Notes: generated by a model not told the origin, from the letters alone. Shown: positions 1 through 7,812, counted from the stretch's first letter. The stretch is DNA of 17,035 nt from Bacteroidota bacterium (GCA_021796135.1 JAJYOQ010000032.1:1-17035), one strand, 5' to 3'. Numbers and translations: made by a program.

Positions 1-434
1 ATAATTCTGTAGTTTTTACCGTCAGCTTTCGGCAATAGGTTTGATCTTATATCGACAAAAATTATTGATCCGTCTTTTTTTATATGCCTTTTAATTCCTG
101 CATTTCTTATTTCAGAGGAGTTTTTTAGAATTTCCAGAGTAGAAGGGACATCTTCCTGCGGGATTATATCCGGAACAGAAAGTAAAAGGAATTCTTCTCT
201 TGAATAGCCATATAAAGCTAAGGCTGTTTTATTTATATCTACAAATTTCCATGATCCCATTTCATAAATTAACATAGGGTTAGGATTGTATTCAAAAAGT
301 TCAAAATATCTTTCCTGGCTAACTCTAAGCGATTCTTCAGTTTGATGCTTCTTTTCCTCATTATCCAAAGAGAGCGGTAATTTACTTTTTCCAGTTTTCT
401 GTACAGATTTATTCTTATTTAGATTCTTTTTCAT
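1..434 (-). CDS. PAS-domain sensory protein, N-terminal part (runs off the left edge)
   Basis: An open frame starts at the ATG at 434 and stays open to base 1, giving 144 residues with no stop. The first 35 or so residues are charged and lysine-rich (MKKNLNKNKSVQ...), with no signal peptide or membrane segment. From about residue 43 a PAS fold is recognisable: SQERYFELFEYNPNPML, then a FVDINKTALALYGYSREEF block, and DIIPQEDVPSTLEIL followed by KRHIKKDGSIIFVDI near the edge. This is the usual PAS progression of beta strands, helix and final sheet. Such proteins are commonly cytoplasmic histidine kinases or diguanylate cyclases, but the output domain lies outside the window, so the activity is unknown. 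There is no clear Shine-Dalgarno sequence before the ATG (it is preceded by AATTTCCTT). The PAS call is firm; the complete protein type is not. Confidence 0.8.
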   Translation of the reverse strand, partial: MKKNLNKNKSVQKTGKSKLPLSLDNEEKKHQTEESLRVSQERYFELFEYNPNPMLIYEMGSWKFVDINKTALALYGYSREEFLLLSVPDIIPQEDVPSTLEILKNSSEIRNAGIKRHIKKDGSIIFVDIRSNLLPKADGKNYRI

Positions 435-761
435 AAGGAAATTAGAATATTTGGATTTATATTAAAAAATGAGCTCTAGTGTATCAGAATATATAATTAT
501 ATTATCGATAAAATCATTTAATTTTTATAATTCAACTATAAGTTTCAAAAATAATTACTCTTTTGCAACCATTTTATTTTTAAAGATTAAAAGTTTGTGT
601 TCAAAAAATTTATTAGTCACCTTAATTTCTAACTTCATTAAATTCTAAATGTGATTTAGGATAACAAAATTTTAAGGTCACGATTTTTTGATCTAAAGAA
701 GATTATTAAAAAAATTAATATTGCATAAAGTTTTTATGTAAAATTATGACATGAGGTAAAT
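435..761. other. Gene-free, strongly AT-rich divergent spacer
   Basis: This 327-base stretch separates the leftward PAS gene from the rightward peroxiredoxin gene, so it should hold both promoters. I find no open frame of coding character and no RNA gene. The only promoter-like element is TATTTTTG on the minus strand (553 to 546), which fits the TAnnTTTG -7 box of Bacteroidota but has no TTTG at the proper distance upstream. A GAGG ribosome binding site for the peroxiredoxin lies at 753-756, five bases before its ATG. Nothing else can be supported. Confidence 0.6.
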
Positions 762-1298
762 ATGAAAAAGTTATTATATGTATTATTTTCGACGCTAATT
801 TTAATAATTGGACCATTTTCAAAAGCGCAAACGAAAATGGAAAGTCAAAAACCCGGGTTAAAAATTGGAATGACTGCTCCTAATTTTACATTAGAAGATG
901 CGTATGGTCATCATTATACTCTTTCTTCATTTAAGGGGAAAATGCCCGTAATTGTTTATTTTTATCCTAAAGCCGGAACAGCCGGATGCACAAAAGAAGC
1001 TTGTGGCATAAGAGATGACTGGGGAAAATTTAAGAAAAACAAAATTCAGGTTTTAGGTATAAGTGTTGATACAAAAAAAGAAATCTTAAAATTTATCAAG
1101 GACAATAACTTAAATTTCCCTTTATTATCAGATGCAACCAAAAAGGTATCTAAGGATTATGGTGTCTATAATAACAATGGTTATGACAACAGAGTAACCT
1201 TTATTGTAAATAAAAAAGGGAAAATAAATAATATTATTAATGTAAAAAACATTGAACAACACGCAGAAGAGGTTTTTAAAATAGCATCAAAACTTTAA
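762..1298 (+). CDS. Exported thiol peroxidase of the PrxQ/BCP peroxiredoxin family
   Basis: The protein reduces hydrogen peroxide and organic hydroperoxides using thioredoxin-type electron donors. It has 178 residues: a Sec signal peptide (about 1-23, two lysines then a hydrophobic core ending in FSKAQ) followed by a complete AhpC/TSA-type domain. The active site PKAGTAGCTKEAC covers residues 69-81. Cys76 is the peroxidatic cysteine and Cys81, five residues on, is the resolving cysteine, the spacing typical of two-cysteine PrxQ enzymes. Thr73 and Arg144 (in NRVTFIV) are the expected active-site partners. Most BCP proteins are cytoplasmic; the leader here places this one in the periplasm or outer envelope. 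The start is set by GAGG at 753-756, five bases before the ATG. The gene stands alone and converges on the protease gene. The family call is firm; the cell location is inferred from the leader. Confidence 0.9.
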   Translation: MKKLLYVLFSTLILIIGPFSKAQTKMESQKPGLKIGMTAPNFTLEDAYGHHYTLSSFKGKMPVIVYFYPKAGTAGCTKEACGIRDDWGKFKKNKIQVLGISVDTKKEILKFIKDNNLNFPLLSDATKKVSKDYGVYNNNGYDNRVTFIVNKKGKINNIINVKNIEQHAEEVFKIASKL

Positions 1299-1305
1299 AA
1301 CAGAC

Positions 1306-1321
1306 CTAATAATAATATTAG
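1306..1321. terminator. Weak AT-rich hairpin between convergent genes
   Basis: CTAATA, a four-base loop and TATTAG form a perfect 6-bp stem exactly between the convergent peroxiredoxin and protease genes. It has only one G-C pair and no good T-run on either strand. Its position suits a bidirectional terminator but the sequence is weak. Confidence 0.2.
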
Positions 1322-1336
1322 TACGAATTAAAATTT

Positions 1337-2374
1337 CTAGAAATAATATCCGGCATTAATAAAGTAATTTTTATTATCCTTTAGAAAACTTTCAATTTCT
1401 TCAATTGAAATTATTTTAGTAATGCCATATTTTATCATTTTTAATTGCTTTATATAAAGGTCACTTTTATAAGGGATATGGGGATCATAAATAGTTCCTT
1501 CATTTTGTGAGGAAGGTTCAACAATATTTTGATTTTCTTCTGCAACCCAATCAATAATTCCCACTAATTCAAGTTTAGATGTTTCATTATTAATAGCAAG
1601 GACAGGACCACCGCTGAAGCCTGGGTTTATGACAGCATCTATAAAAAATGAGCCATTACCGTCATAATTTGGTCTGCTTACAATAGCCTGCGAAATCATT
1701 TTATAATTTAATGGAAAACCAATTGAATAGACAAAGTTTGCCAGGTCTAATTTCTTAGCATCCCCAAAGTTACAACTAAGGACAGGAAAATCGAGAATAT
1801 ATTTTGACGGATAAATTTGACCTAATAATGCTAAATCAGATGTTTTGTCCATATGTATTAGATTTACACTGCTGCCCAATGGAAATCCTGCAATATAGAT
1901 AAAAAGCTTTTTCTTGAATGCAATACTAGCCACTTTGTCTGAGTAAGTGCCGTTACCGTTTGAGAAAAAGGAAATTATTGTATCCTGAAAATCAATAATA
2001 TGAGCACAAGTTAAGAGTCCAACCTTACCATTATCTGAGTATATTATAGTAGCAGTACCGGAGTTTGATTTGTCCATACTAGTATTGTTGATATAATTTG
2101 CTTTTATAGTAGAATCATTAAGGTTGATTACTTTTAAATTACTATCATTTCTAAAAGAGTACACTTCATATAAAGCCAGGCATGAGACTCTTTGAATTGA
2201 GTTACTTATCTCGGATAATTGTTTTGAGTCATTCCGGTGAGGAAATATGCCCATGTATTTATCATCAGTAGGATTTTCGATATTTGTCTGGTGATATGTT
2301 GGAGAACAAGAGCATAGTAAAATAAATAAAAAAAAAGGAATAACAATATTTGTAAATGAGTTTTTCATTTTCAT
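1337..2374 (-). CDS. Trypsin-like (S1) serine protease lipoprotein
   Basis: A predicted envelope-anchored endopeptidase of 345 residues. The N-terminus is a lipoprotein signal: a hydrophobic stretch (about 10-20) ending in LLCSC, with Cys23 the likely lipidated residue. The chymotrypsin-fold triad is visible as His125 (LLTCAHI), Asp180 (TSDLALLG) and Ser254 (NPGFSGGPVL), in the order and context of HtrA/DegP-type S1 peptidases. No PDZ domain follows; the C-terminal 80 residues are unassigned. It is therefore not a standard DegP. Two ATGs are possible: the first at 2374, and one six bases downstream at 2368. A GGAG lies only one base before the first but seven before the second, so the second (343 residues) may be the real start. 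The gene is single, with a palindrome in its upstream region. The peptidase fold is well supported; the substrate is unknown. Confidence 0.85.
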   Translation of the reverse strand: MKMKNSFTNIVIPFFLFILLCSCSPTYHQTNIENPTDDKYMGIFPHRNDSKQLSEISNSIQRVSCLALYEVYSFRNDSNLKVINLNDSTIKANYINNTSMDKSNSGTATIIYSDNGKVGLLTCAHIIDFQDTIISFFSNGNGTYSDKVASIAFKKKLFIYIAGFPLGSSVNLIHMDKTSDLALLGQIYPSKYILDFPVLSCNFGDAKKLDLANFVYSIGFPLNYKMISQAIVSRPNYDGNGSFFIDAVINPGFSGGPVLAINNETSKLELVGIIDWVAEENQNIVEPSSQNEGTIYDPHIPYKSDLYIKQLKMIKYGITKIISIEEIESFLKDNKNYFINAGYYF

Positions 2375-2416
2375 TCTCCGAAAAAATTAAAATAAATCTC
2401 ATATTTTCACACACTT

Positions 2417-2434
2417 ACAATAATTTATTATTGT
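2417..2434. promoter_or_regulatory. Perfect 8-bp palindrome upstream of the protease gene
   Basis: ACAATAAT, TT, ATTATTGT is a perfect inverted repeat about 45-60 bases upstream of the protease start. A TTTG on the minus strand (2446 to 2443) lies just upstream, but no convincing TAnnTTTG box follows it. The palindrome could be an operator for a dimeric regulator. In DNA this AT-rich, chance cannot be excluded. Confidence 0.25.
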
Positions 2435-2519
2435 TAATAATACAAATGATTGAATCACATAAATATTTGTAATTTTAGTAATTATTCTGCATCAATATGT
2501 CCTAAAAAAGTTATATTTT

Positions 2520-2545
2520 TGTCTATCCTTATGGGGTACAGTTCA
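2520..2545. repeat. Possible solitary IS3-family-like terminal repeat
   Basis: This 26-base block reads TGTCTATCCTTA then TGGGGTACAGTTCA, and is markedly less AT-rich than its surroundings. From memory it resembles the right terminal repeat of IS3/IS150-group insertion sequences (TGTCC... GGGGT...CAGTTCA-like). No transposase and no matching opposite end are present in the window. If real, it is a remnant or a fortuitous match, between the dUTPase and protease genes. Confidence 0.2.
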
Positions 2546-2624
2546 GGAATTAGGAATGGGTTACAGGTGCAATATCTGCATTGGCATATTTATTAATAAA
2601 GCTATTTTAGTATAAAAATAAAAT

Positions 2625-3095
2625 CTATTCATTCCCGGTATGACCAAATCCGCCTTCTCCGCGAGAGCTAGACGAAAGAGCTCCGGAAACAATAAACTTA
2701 GCTGTATAGACTTTAGAAAGTACAATTTGAGCAATTCTATCTCCGCAAGAAATTTTGAAATCTAATTTCCCATAATTAAAGAGAATAATTTTTATCTCAC
2801 CTCTGTAGTCGGCATCAATAGTCCCGGGTGAATTGAGTACACCTATTCCATATTTAATAGCTAAACCGCTGCGAGGACGAACTTGGATTTCATAACCTTT
2901 GGGAATCTCTACAGAAAGGTTTGTCGGAACTAAAACGATTTCTCCGGGGTGTACATATAAATCTTCCATTAATGCGGCTCTAATATCCATTCCTGCGCTA
3001 TCGGGAGTTGAATAAGCAGGTAATTCAACATTATTAAAATCGGGGCTAATTCTTTTAATTTTTACATTTACCTCATTCATCGATGTAGCCTTCAT
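2625..3095 (-). CDS. dut: Deoxyuridine 5'-triphosphate nucleotidohydrolase (dUTPase)
   Basis: Hydrolyses dUTP to dUMP and pyrophosphate, keeping uracil out of DNA and feeding dTMP synthesis. It acts as a cytoplasmic homotrimer. All five motifs of the trimeric family are present in 156 residues: I (PDSAGMDIRA, 31-40), II (PRSGLA, 74-79), III (GTIDADYRGE, 91-100, with the catalytic Asp94 and uracil-selecting Tyr97), IV (GDRIAQIVL, 118-126) and V (SSRGEGGFGHTG, 143-154). The length is typical. The start ATG overlaps the flippase stop codon (ATGA, 3092-3095), so translation is probably coupled. A second ATG at residue 6 (3080) has AAGG eight bases before it and would also give a normal protein. 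It is the last gene of the thioesterase-flippase-dut group. Function is certain; the start is uncertain by five codons. Confidence 0.97.
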   Translation of the reverse strand: MKATSMNEVNVKIKRISPDFNNVELPAYSTPDSAGMDIRAALMEDLYVHPGEIVLVPTNLSVEIPKGYEIQVRPRSGLAIKYGIGVLNSPGTIDADYRGEIKIILFNYGKLDFKISCGDRIAQIVLSKVYTAKFIVSGALSSSSRGEGGFGHTGNE

Positions 3096-4564
3096 AAACT
3101 TTTAATTTTTCTATTTAAGAATCTTTTCTTTAGAAAATTGAATTCCTCACGCCCGACATTAAAAATCATTAAAAGTATTATAAACAACAATAAAATCAGA
3201 AATTTATTCACAAGATTTAAGTGCTTTCCGAAAAGTTGTATATAATAAATGGCAGATACTGAAATAAGCGCGAAAAATATCCTGGCTAATTTAGAATATT
3301 CATAATTAATCTTATAGAATTTTTGAGTAATAAAGAAATAAATAATAGCCATAATAAAATATGCAAAGAGAGTAGCCAATGCTGCACCCATAATTCCGAT
3401 TAAAGGGATAAGTAAAAAATTGAAGCCAATATTAACTACAGCGCCGATTATAGTAATGATTGGAACATAAATACTCTTCTCTTTAATAAAGATACCTGCT
3501 GTAAAGATTGTATATATCCCTAGAAACATATATCCGAATAAAACGACCGGTACAATATTCAGACCGCTCAAATATGACTGATAAATTATTGAATGACCAA
3601 ATATTTTAATTCTTACGATATCATCTACAAATAGCGATAAGACAACTAGTATAAAACTGCTTGCCAGTGTAAAATAGGTAAGAACTTTTGCAAATATTTC
3701 TTTAGCATTTTTTTCGGATGCATTTTGAAGGAAAAATGGCTGCCATGCATATTGAAACATATTAACAAAAAGCATCATAAAAATTCCCAGCTTATAATTT
3801 GCGCTATATAAACCTGCCGTTTCAATATTAGTAAGGTGATTAATAATAGGTCGGTCAACCCCTTGAATAAGCATTGCCGCAATTCCTGCCGGAAAATAGG
3901 GCAATCCAAATTTCAATAATCTTTTCAATAGGACAACGTTAATTTTTAGTTTTAGCTTTTTAGCAACATCCGGGAAAAGCAGAATGAATGATGAAAAAGA
4001 AGACACTAAATTGCTAAAGAATACAGCTTCTATTCCCCATTTTAATTTTATAATTAAAAATAAATTCAGAAAAATATTAATAAAAATATTTATTGATTTA
4101 AATAGAGCAAATTTCTTCGCCTTATGTTCGAGACGAAGAGCAATAAAGGGAATGACACTAATCGCATCAATGAATAATATTCCTATTATATAATAAATAA
4201 GATAAGAATATTCCGGCGGTACATCCAATAATGAATATATATACGATTTGGCTGCAATAATCAGAACGCTAAAAAGAATTCCGATATATAATATGGATAA
4301 ATAAGGCGTAGAAAAATTATCCTTATCGTCTCCGATTATGGGATTTGAGGCGAATTTAAGGTATGCGGAGTCCATGCCATAAAGCATTATAACATTTAGA
4401 ATCCCGATAAAACTATAAAGTGTAGAAAAAATCCCAAATTGTCTTGTATCAAATACATGCGTATAAAATGGTACAAGTAAAAAAGTCAGAACTCTCCCGC
4501 CAATAGTGCTTATTCCATAAACGCCTGTATCTTTGGAAAGTTGTTTTAATTTATCGAACATCAT
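3092..4564 (-). CDS. Polysaccharide/oligosaccharide flippase (Wzx-like, MOP superfamily)
   Basis: A 490-residue integral inner-membrane protein with about 12-14 hydrophobic segments. These carriers move lipid-linked glycan units from the cytoplasmic to the periplasmic face during surface polysaccharide assembly. The N-terminal pattern TGVYGISTIGGRVLTFLLVP followed by FYTHVF is typical of polysaccharide-biosynthesis (PST/Wzx) flippases. The conserved middle region PYFPAGIAAMLIQGVDRPII and the tail IIGIMGAALATLFAYFIMA support this further. It starts at the first of two tandem ATGs, with no obvious Shine-Dalgarno sequence. It lies 30 bases after the thioesterase gene and overlaps dut by four bases, so the three are probably one transcript. 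No glycosyltransferases are adjacent, so its substrate cannot be read from context. Lipid II or other carriers of the same superfamily are alternatives. Confidence 0.88.
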   Translation of the reverse strand: MMFDKLKQLSKDTGVYGISTIGGRVLTFLLVPFYTHVFDTRQFGIFSTLYSFIGILNVIMLYGMDSAYLKFASNPIIGDDKDNFSTPYLSILYIGILFSVLIIAAKSYIYSLLDVPPEYSYLIYYIIGILFIDAISVIPFIALRLEHKAKKFALFKSINIFINIFLNLFLIIKLKWGIEAVFFSNLVSSFSSFILLFPDVAKKLKLKINVVLLKRLLKFGLPYFPAGIAAMLIQGVDRPIINHLTNIETAGLYSANYKLGIFMMLFVNMFQYAWQPFFLQNASEKNAKEIFAKVLTYFTLASSFILVVLSLFVDDIVRIKIFGHSIIYQSYLSGLNIVPVVLFGYMFLGIYTIFTAGIFIKEKSIYVPIITIIGAVVNIGFNFLLIPLIGIMGAALATLFAYFIMAIIYFFITQKFYKINYEYSKLARIFFALISVSAIYYIQLFGKHLNLVNKFLILLLFIILLMIFNVGREEFNFLKKRFLNRKIKSL

Positions 4565-4594
4565 TTTACTATAAAAACCAGATTAAATAATTAA

Positions 4595-5005
4595 TTATAA
4601 AAAGAAAGGTTCCATTTTTTCACTAAAGAATTTTGGCGGTCTTACGACTTTTTTAGTCATTACACTGATGAATACATGTTCCGTAAAACCTTCAGCAAGC
4701 AACTCATTAGAATTTAGTCTTAATATTTTATAGTCAATATGTATTCGGAAAATAGGATTCGTTTTGACAATAGATTCAATTATTAGTAAATCATCATAAA
4801 AAGCCGGTCTAATATATTTAGTACCAGTTTCAATTACCGGAAGCTGATAACCGTCTTTTTCAATTCTTTCGTAAGGAAGCCCGTTCTCCCGAAGCATTTC
4901 TGTTCTTCCAACCTCGAAATATTCAAAGTATTTTCCGTTATAAACAAAATGCATTTGATCAGTATCAGCGTACCTAACTCTAATTTCGGTTTTGTGTATA
5001 AGCAT
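4595..5005 (-). CDS. Acyl-CoA thioesterase, 4HBT/YbgC hotdog family
   Basis: Predicted to hydrolyse acyl-CoA thioesters in the cytoplasm. The 136-residue protein is a single hotdog domain. The signature RVRYADTDQMHFVYNGKYFE (10-29), followed by YFEVGRTEMLRENG, is that of the YbgC/FadM-type 4-hydroxybenzoyl-CoA thioesterase group. Asp16 in the YADTD motif is the expected catalytic residue. The remainder (KYIRPAFYDDLLI, IHIDYKI, EGFTEHVFI) follows the fold to the end. YbgC members in many Gram-negatives sit with tol-pal genes, but here the neighbours downstream are a flippase and dut. A TAAATTTG box (minus strand, 5039 to 5032), 27 bases before the ATG, could be a -7 element, but no -33 partner is seen. 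The natural substrate cannot be inferred. Confidence 0.9.
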   Translation of the reverse strand: MLIHKTEIRVRYADTDQMHFVYNGKYFEYFEVGRTEMLRENGLPYERIEKDGYQLPVIETGTKYIRPAFYDDLLIIESIVKTNPIFRIHIDYKILRLNSNELLAEGFTEHVFISVMTKKVVRPPKFFSEKMEPFFL

Positions 5006-5141
5006 CTATATATACAAATAATTCTATTAAACAAATTTATTAAAAATTAATGTAAATAAATTTAATAGATGAGATATTATATAGCTTTCAGGAGATAAAA
5101 GACAATTATAAAAGATTTATCCGCAAAAAAGGATTATAGTA

Positions 5142-7253
5142 TTATTTTTTCTTCAAAACGCAACCGGTAGTAGGTTGTAGAATTATATTGCCATCAACTT
5201 CGCTTAAGGATTTTATACCAGCTTTGTGAGAGTCAACATATACTTCCCACTTGCCTTCAGGTAAAGTAAATTCCTCATTTTTACCGGTATTTGCGTTAAA
5301 AAGTACTATAAAATCTTCATTTTGGTATTTTACCCGATATCCAAGCGCAAACTGGTTATCAGCAATATTAAAAAATTTAACATCATTATATTTTGCCCGT
5401 CTGAATGAGGGGAATTTTTCACGTAGAGATATTAAACCCGTATAATAATTTCTTAGGTCTGAATTAATCTCTGCATGTTTATAATTGATATAATTTGTTG
5501 AATTATCCTTGTTATAGCTATTATGGTCAATCTTCCCCTTATCTGTATCAGGAACATTTTCATTATAAGGAATAACCTTTGTCCTTGCAAACTCATCACC
5601 TTCCTGAAACATTGTTATACCTTGAGAAGTAAAAAGAAATAATGCAGCAAGTTTATTTAATTTTAATTCAAAAGGATTTAATTTTACATAATTATCAACA
5701 TCTTTAATAATTTCATTTTGATCAACGGATTTAGTTGCAATACGTATAAAATCGCCAAGTGTATACCCGTCATGTGAGGAAAGATAATTAACTGACTGTT
5801 CCTTCTTTTGGAATAATCCGAATTTATCTCTAACCAAAGTGCCATTAACATAACTTTTTATTCTATCGGGGTTATTATTACCATACCAATGACCGAAAAT
5901 CCAGCCAAGACCGTTTATTGGGTTTTCGCCTTTAATACCGTTTCTAATTTGGTCATTCCAACTTCCCCAACCGCGCAAAGAGAAACCAGCCGGATCATAA
6001 CCACCACCCCAAGGTTCGCATACAATCACAACATTTGGGTTAATCTTTTTTGCTTCATATATAATTTCCTCAACAGTTTCCCAATCAATCAATTTACCTA
6101 AATCAAAGCGAAATCCATCAACATGGTATTCTTTCATCCAATATAAAATACTGTCTATTATAAGTCTTCTTACCATTGGACGTTCTGTTTTTAGGTCGTT
6201 TCCGCAATAACTCTGGTCAGTATAATTACCATTCTTATCAAGACGAAAATAATAATCTCTGTCAATTTCTTTCAGATTACCTAGTTCATATTCAGAAAGA
6301 TGATTATATACCACATCCATTATGACACCGATTCCCTCATTATGGAAAGCTTTAACCATATCTTTAAAATCATTAATCTGCTTACCTGAAGTACCGCTCC
6401 ATGTATTCCATTTAAAATTTCTTGATGTGTCACTATAATAAGATTCAGGGGCAAAGTAAGCCGCAGTCATATAGCCCCAATGATTTCTTTCATAAGGATT
6501 CCAGGTATTATATCTGCCATTGAGCGAGTCTTTATAAGGGATTTCAATGTTAGCAAACTGTTGAGAAGGCAGAATTTCGACTGTATTCACCCCCAATTTT
6601 TTAATATAATCAATTCCGCCTATTTTACCATGTTCAATAAGTCCGCTATAAGTTCCGGGTTTATCTGATCCTGAAGAAGGATCTGCTGTCATATCCCTAA
6701 TGTGCATTTCGTATATAATCAAATCGCGCCAATCTCGTTGTATCCAATGGTCCCCTTCCCAGTTATAATTTCCTTCTTTGACTACAATTGACCTGCGAGG
6801 CGAATAATAGGTATTGTAAGTAGCAACCGCTTTTGCATAAGGATCGAGGCATATTACATTTTTTGTTGAAGGATATTTCAAATTAAATACTTTGAAACCA
6901 TAAAATAATCCAAAATGCTCTCCTTGGATAGAAGTCTCCCAAACGCCTTCATTATCCCTTTTCATTTCAAATTCGCTGCCCGTAGAATCTTCCGGATGTA
7001 TAAATGTAACCAAGGTGACGCTTTCAGCATCCGGGGAAAATAATCTAAAGAATGTTTTTCCATTTTCTACAAACGAACCTAGTCTTTTAGATGAAATGTA
7101 TTTATTTAGATTATGAACATTTTTTTTATCCTTAGAATGGGGCAATTCAACAGTATCTTTACTTTTATCACTAATGAACAAAATTTCACCTTTCAATGGA
7201 ATTAATAAAAAAAGATAGATAATAATGGGAAAAAATAATTTAATTTGTTTCAT
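5142..7253 (-). CDS. Exported GH13 alpha-glucan debranching enzyme (type I pullulanase-like)
   Basis: Hydrolyses alpha-1,6 branch points in pullulan, starch- or glycogen-type glucans (family role). Of 703 residues, 1-20 form an N-terminal hydrophobic leader (signal peptide or anchor, with no clear cleavage site and no lipobox). About 55-160 form a CBM48/E-set domain (RLFSPDAESVTLVTF...). About 175-620 are the GH13 barrel and the tail is a beta domain. Conserved regions: DVVYNH (313-318), GFRFDLGK (380-387, nucleophile Asp384), VVIVCEPWG (408-416, acid/base Glu413) and YLSSHDG (490-496, stabiliser Asp495). At the place where type I pullulanases carry YNWGYDP this protein has NHWGYMTAAYFAPE (257-270), closer to isoamylase/GlgX-like enzymes. 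Subfamily and linkage preference are therefore less certain than the debranching class. It appears monocistronic, with about 185 bases upstream. The leader suggests periplasmic action. Confidence 0.9.
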   Translation of the reverse strand: MKQIKLFFPIIIYLFLLIPLKGEILFISDKSKDTVELPHSKDKKNVHNLNKYISSKRLGSFVENGKTFFRLFSPDAESVTLVTFIHPEDSTGSEFEMKRDNEGVWETSIQGEHFGLFYGFKVFNLKYPSTKNVICLDPYAKAVATYNTYYSPRRSIVVKEGNYNWEGDHWIQRDWRDLIIYEMHIRDMTADPSSGSDKPGTYSGLIEHGKIGGIDYIKKLGVNTVEILPSQQFANIEIPYKDSLNGRYNTWNPYERNHWGYMTAAYFAPESYYSDTSRNFKWNTWSGTSGKQINDFKDMVKAFHNEGIGVIMDVVYNHLSEYELGNLKEIDRDYYFRLDKNGNYTDQSYCGNDLKTERPMVRRLIIDSILYWMKEYHVDGFRFDLGKLIDWETVEEIIYEAKKINPNVVIVCEPWGGGYDPAGFSLRGWGSWNDQIRNGIKGENPINGLGWIFGHWYGNNNPDRIKSYVNGTLVRDKFGLFQKKEQSVNYLSSHDGYTLGDFIRIATKSVDQNEIIKDVDNYVKLNPFELKLNKLAALFLFTSQGITMFQEGDEFARTKVIPYNENVPDTDKGKIDHNSYNKDNSTNYINYKHAEINSDLRNYYTGLISLREKFPSFRRAKYNDVKFFNIADNQFALGYRVKYQNEDFIVLFNANTGKNEEFTLPEGKWEVYVDSHKAGIKSLSEVDGNIILQPTTGCVLKKK

Positions 7254-7363
7254 AAAACCGCTTCAATTCATTTTCGATAGAAACAGAAAAAAAGTTTATA
7301 CCAAAAAATAAATAAACATAGAATATTAATATAAAAAAACAGGTTCATTCAATTAAAGGAATA

Positions 7364-7427
7364 TTACTTAAGAATATTTTAAATCAATAAAGAATATATT
7401 CATTCAATTTGAATAAAATTTAAGTAA
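7364..7427. repeat. Imperfect long inverted repeat containing a short palindrome
   Basis: TTACTTAA (7364-7371) and TTAAGTAA (7420-7427) are perfect 8-bp arms around 48 bases, which include the palindrome ATTCAA-T-TTGAAT (7402-7414). An 11-base direct repeat, TTCATTCAATT, occurs at 7344-7354 and 7399-7409. The region lies just after the 108-residue unknown gene and before the pullulanase gene. It could act as a terminator or operator region. The sequence is very AT-rich, so the evidence is thin. Confidence 0.2.
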
Positions 7428-7438
7428 CTATAATTCTG

Positions 7439-7765
7439 TCAACCTAATATTTTACCATCAACAACAGGAGTAACACAAATCAATGGGTTTTGAGGTACTT
7501 TAAATTTTTCAAATATTTCTTCAAACAGTTGATATTGCATACCTTGTTTTTCTAACTTAGCAAATTTGGGATATTTCATAAATTTCCCATTTTTAATCAC
7601 AGGCGCATCAAAATAAAAAGATTTCGCAAAGTCTTCTTTAACTTTACTTTTTAAGAATTCAATTTTATTATCATCTCCACCTTCAATTTCATAAGCAACC
7701 GCTCGGAAAGATTTGACGTAATTATCCTCAATAATGAGATAAACATTAACTATTATTTCATTCAT
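7439..7765 (-). CDS. Small conserved-looking protein of unknown function
   Basis: I do not recognise this 108-residue protein. It has no signal peptide, membrane segment or cysteine motif; the only cysteine is in PLICVTP near the end. The composition is that of a soluble cytoplasmic alpha/beta protein: a strand-like start (IIVNVYLIIEDNYVKSF), an acidic-basic middle (DDNKIEFLKSKVKEDFAK), a lysine- and tyrosine-rich stretch (KNGKFMKYPKFAKLEKQG) and a hydrophobic end. The ATG follows the fumarase stop by 47 bases on the same strand, so it is probably transcribed with fumC. Codon use and length favour a real gene. No function can be given; an accessory role to fumarase would only be a guess from position. 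Confidence 0.65.
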   Translation of the reverse strand: MNEIIVNVYLIIEDNYVKSFRAVAYEIEGGDDNKIEFLKSKVKEDFAKSFYFDAPVIKNGKFMKYPKFAKLEKQGMQYQLFEEIFEKFKVPQNPLICVTPVVDGKILG

Positions 7766-7812
7766 AAAATCGAAATCGTTATATAAAAACTAGAATATTT
7801 CTTTAAATTATC

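Noticed and set aside
2531..2596. A 21-codon open frame starting ATGGGGTACAG
   Set aside because: It has no ribosome site, no recognisable product, and coincides with the possible insertion-sequence end.
2592..2624. Hairpin TATTTT/AAAATA after dut as terminator
   Set aside because: It is purely A-T and no better than expected by chance in this composition.
4834..5034. A 66-residue minus-strand frame overlapping the thioesterase start
   Set aside because: It overlaps the conserved YbgC motif in another frame and has no family resemblance.
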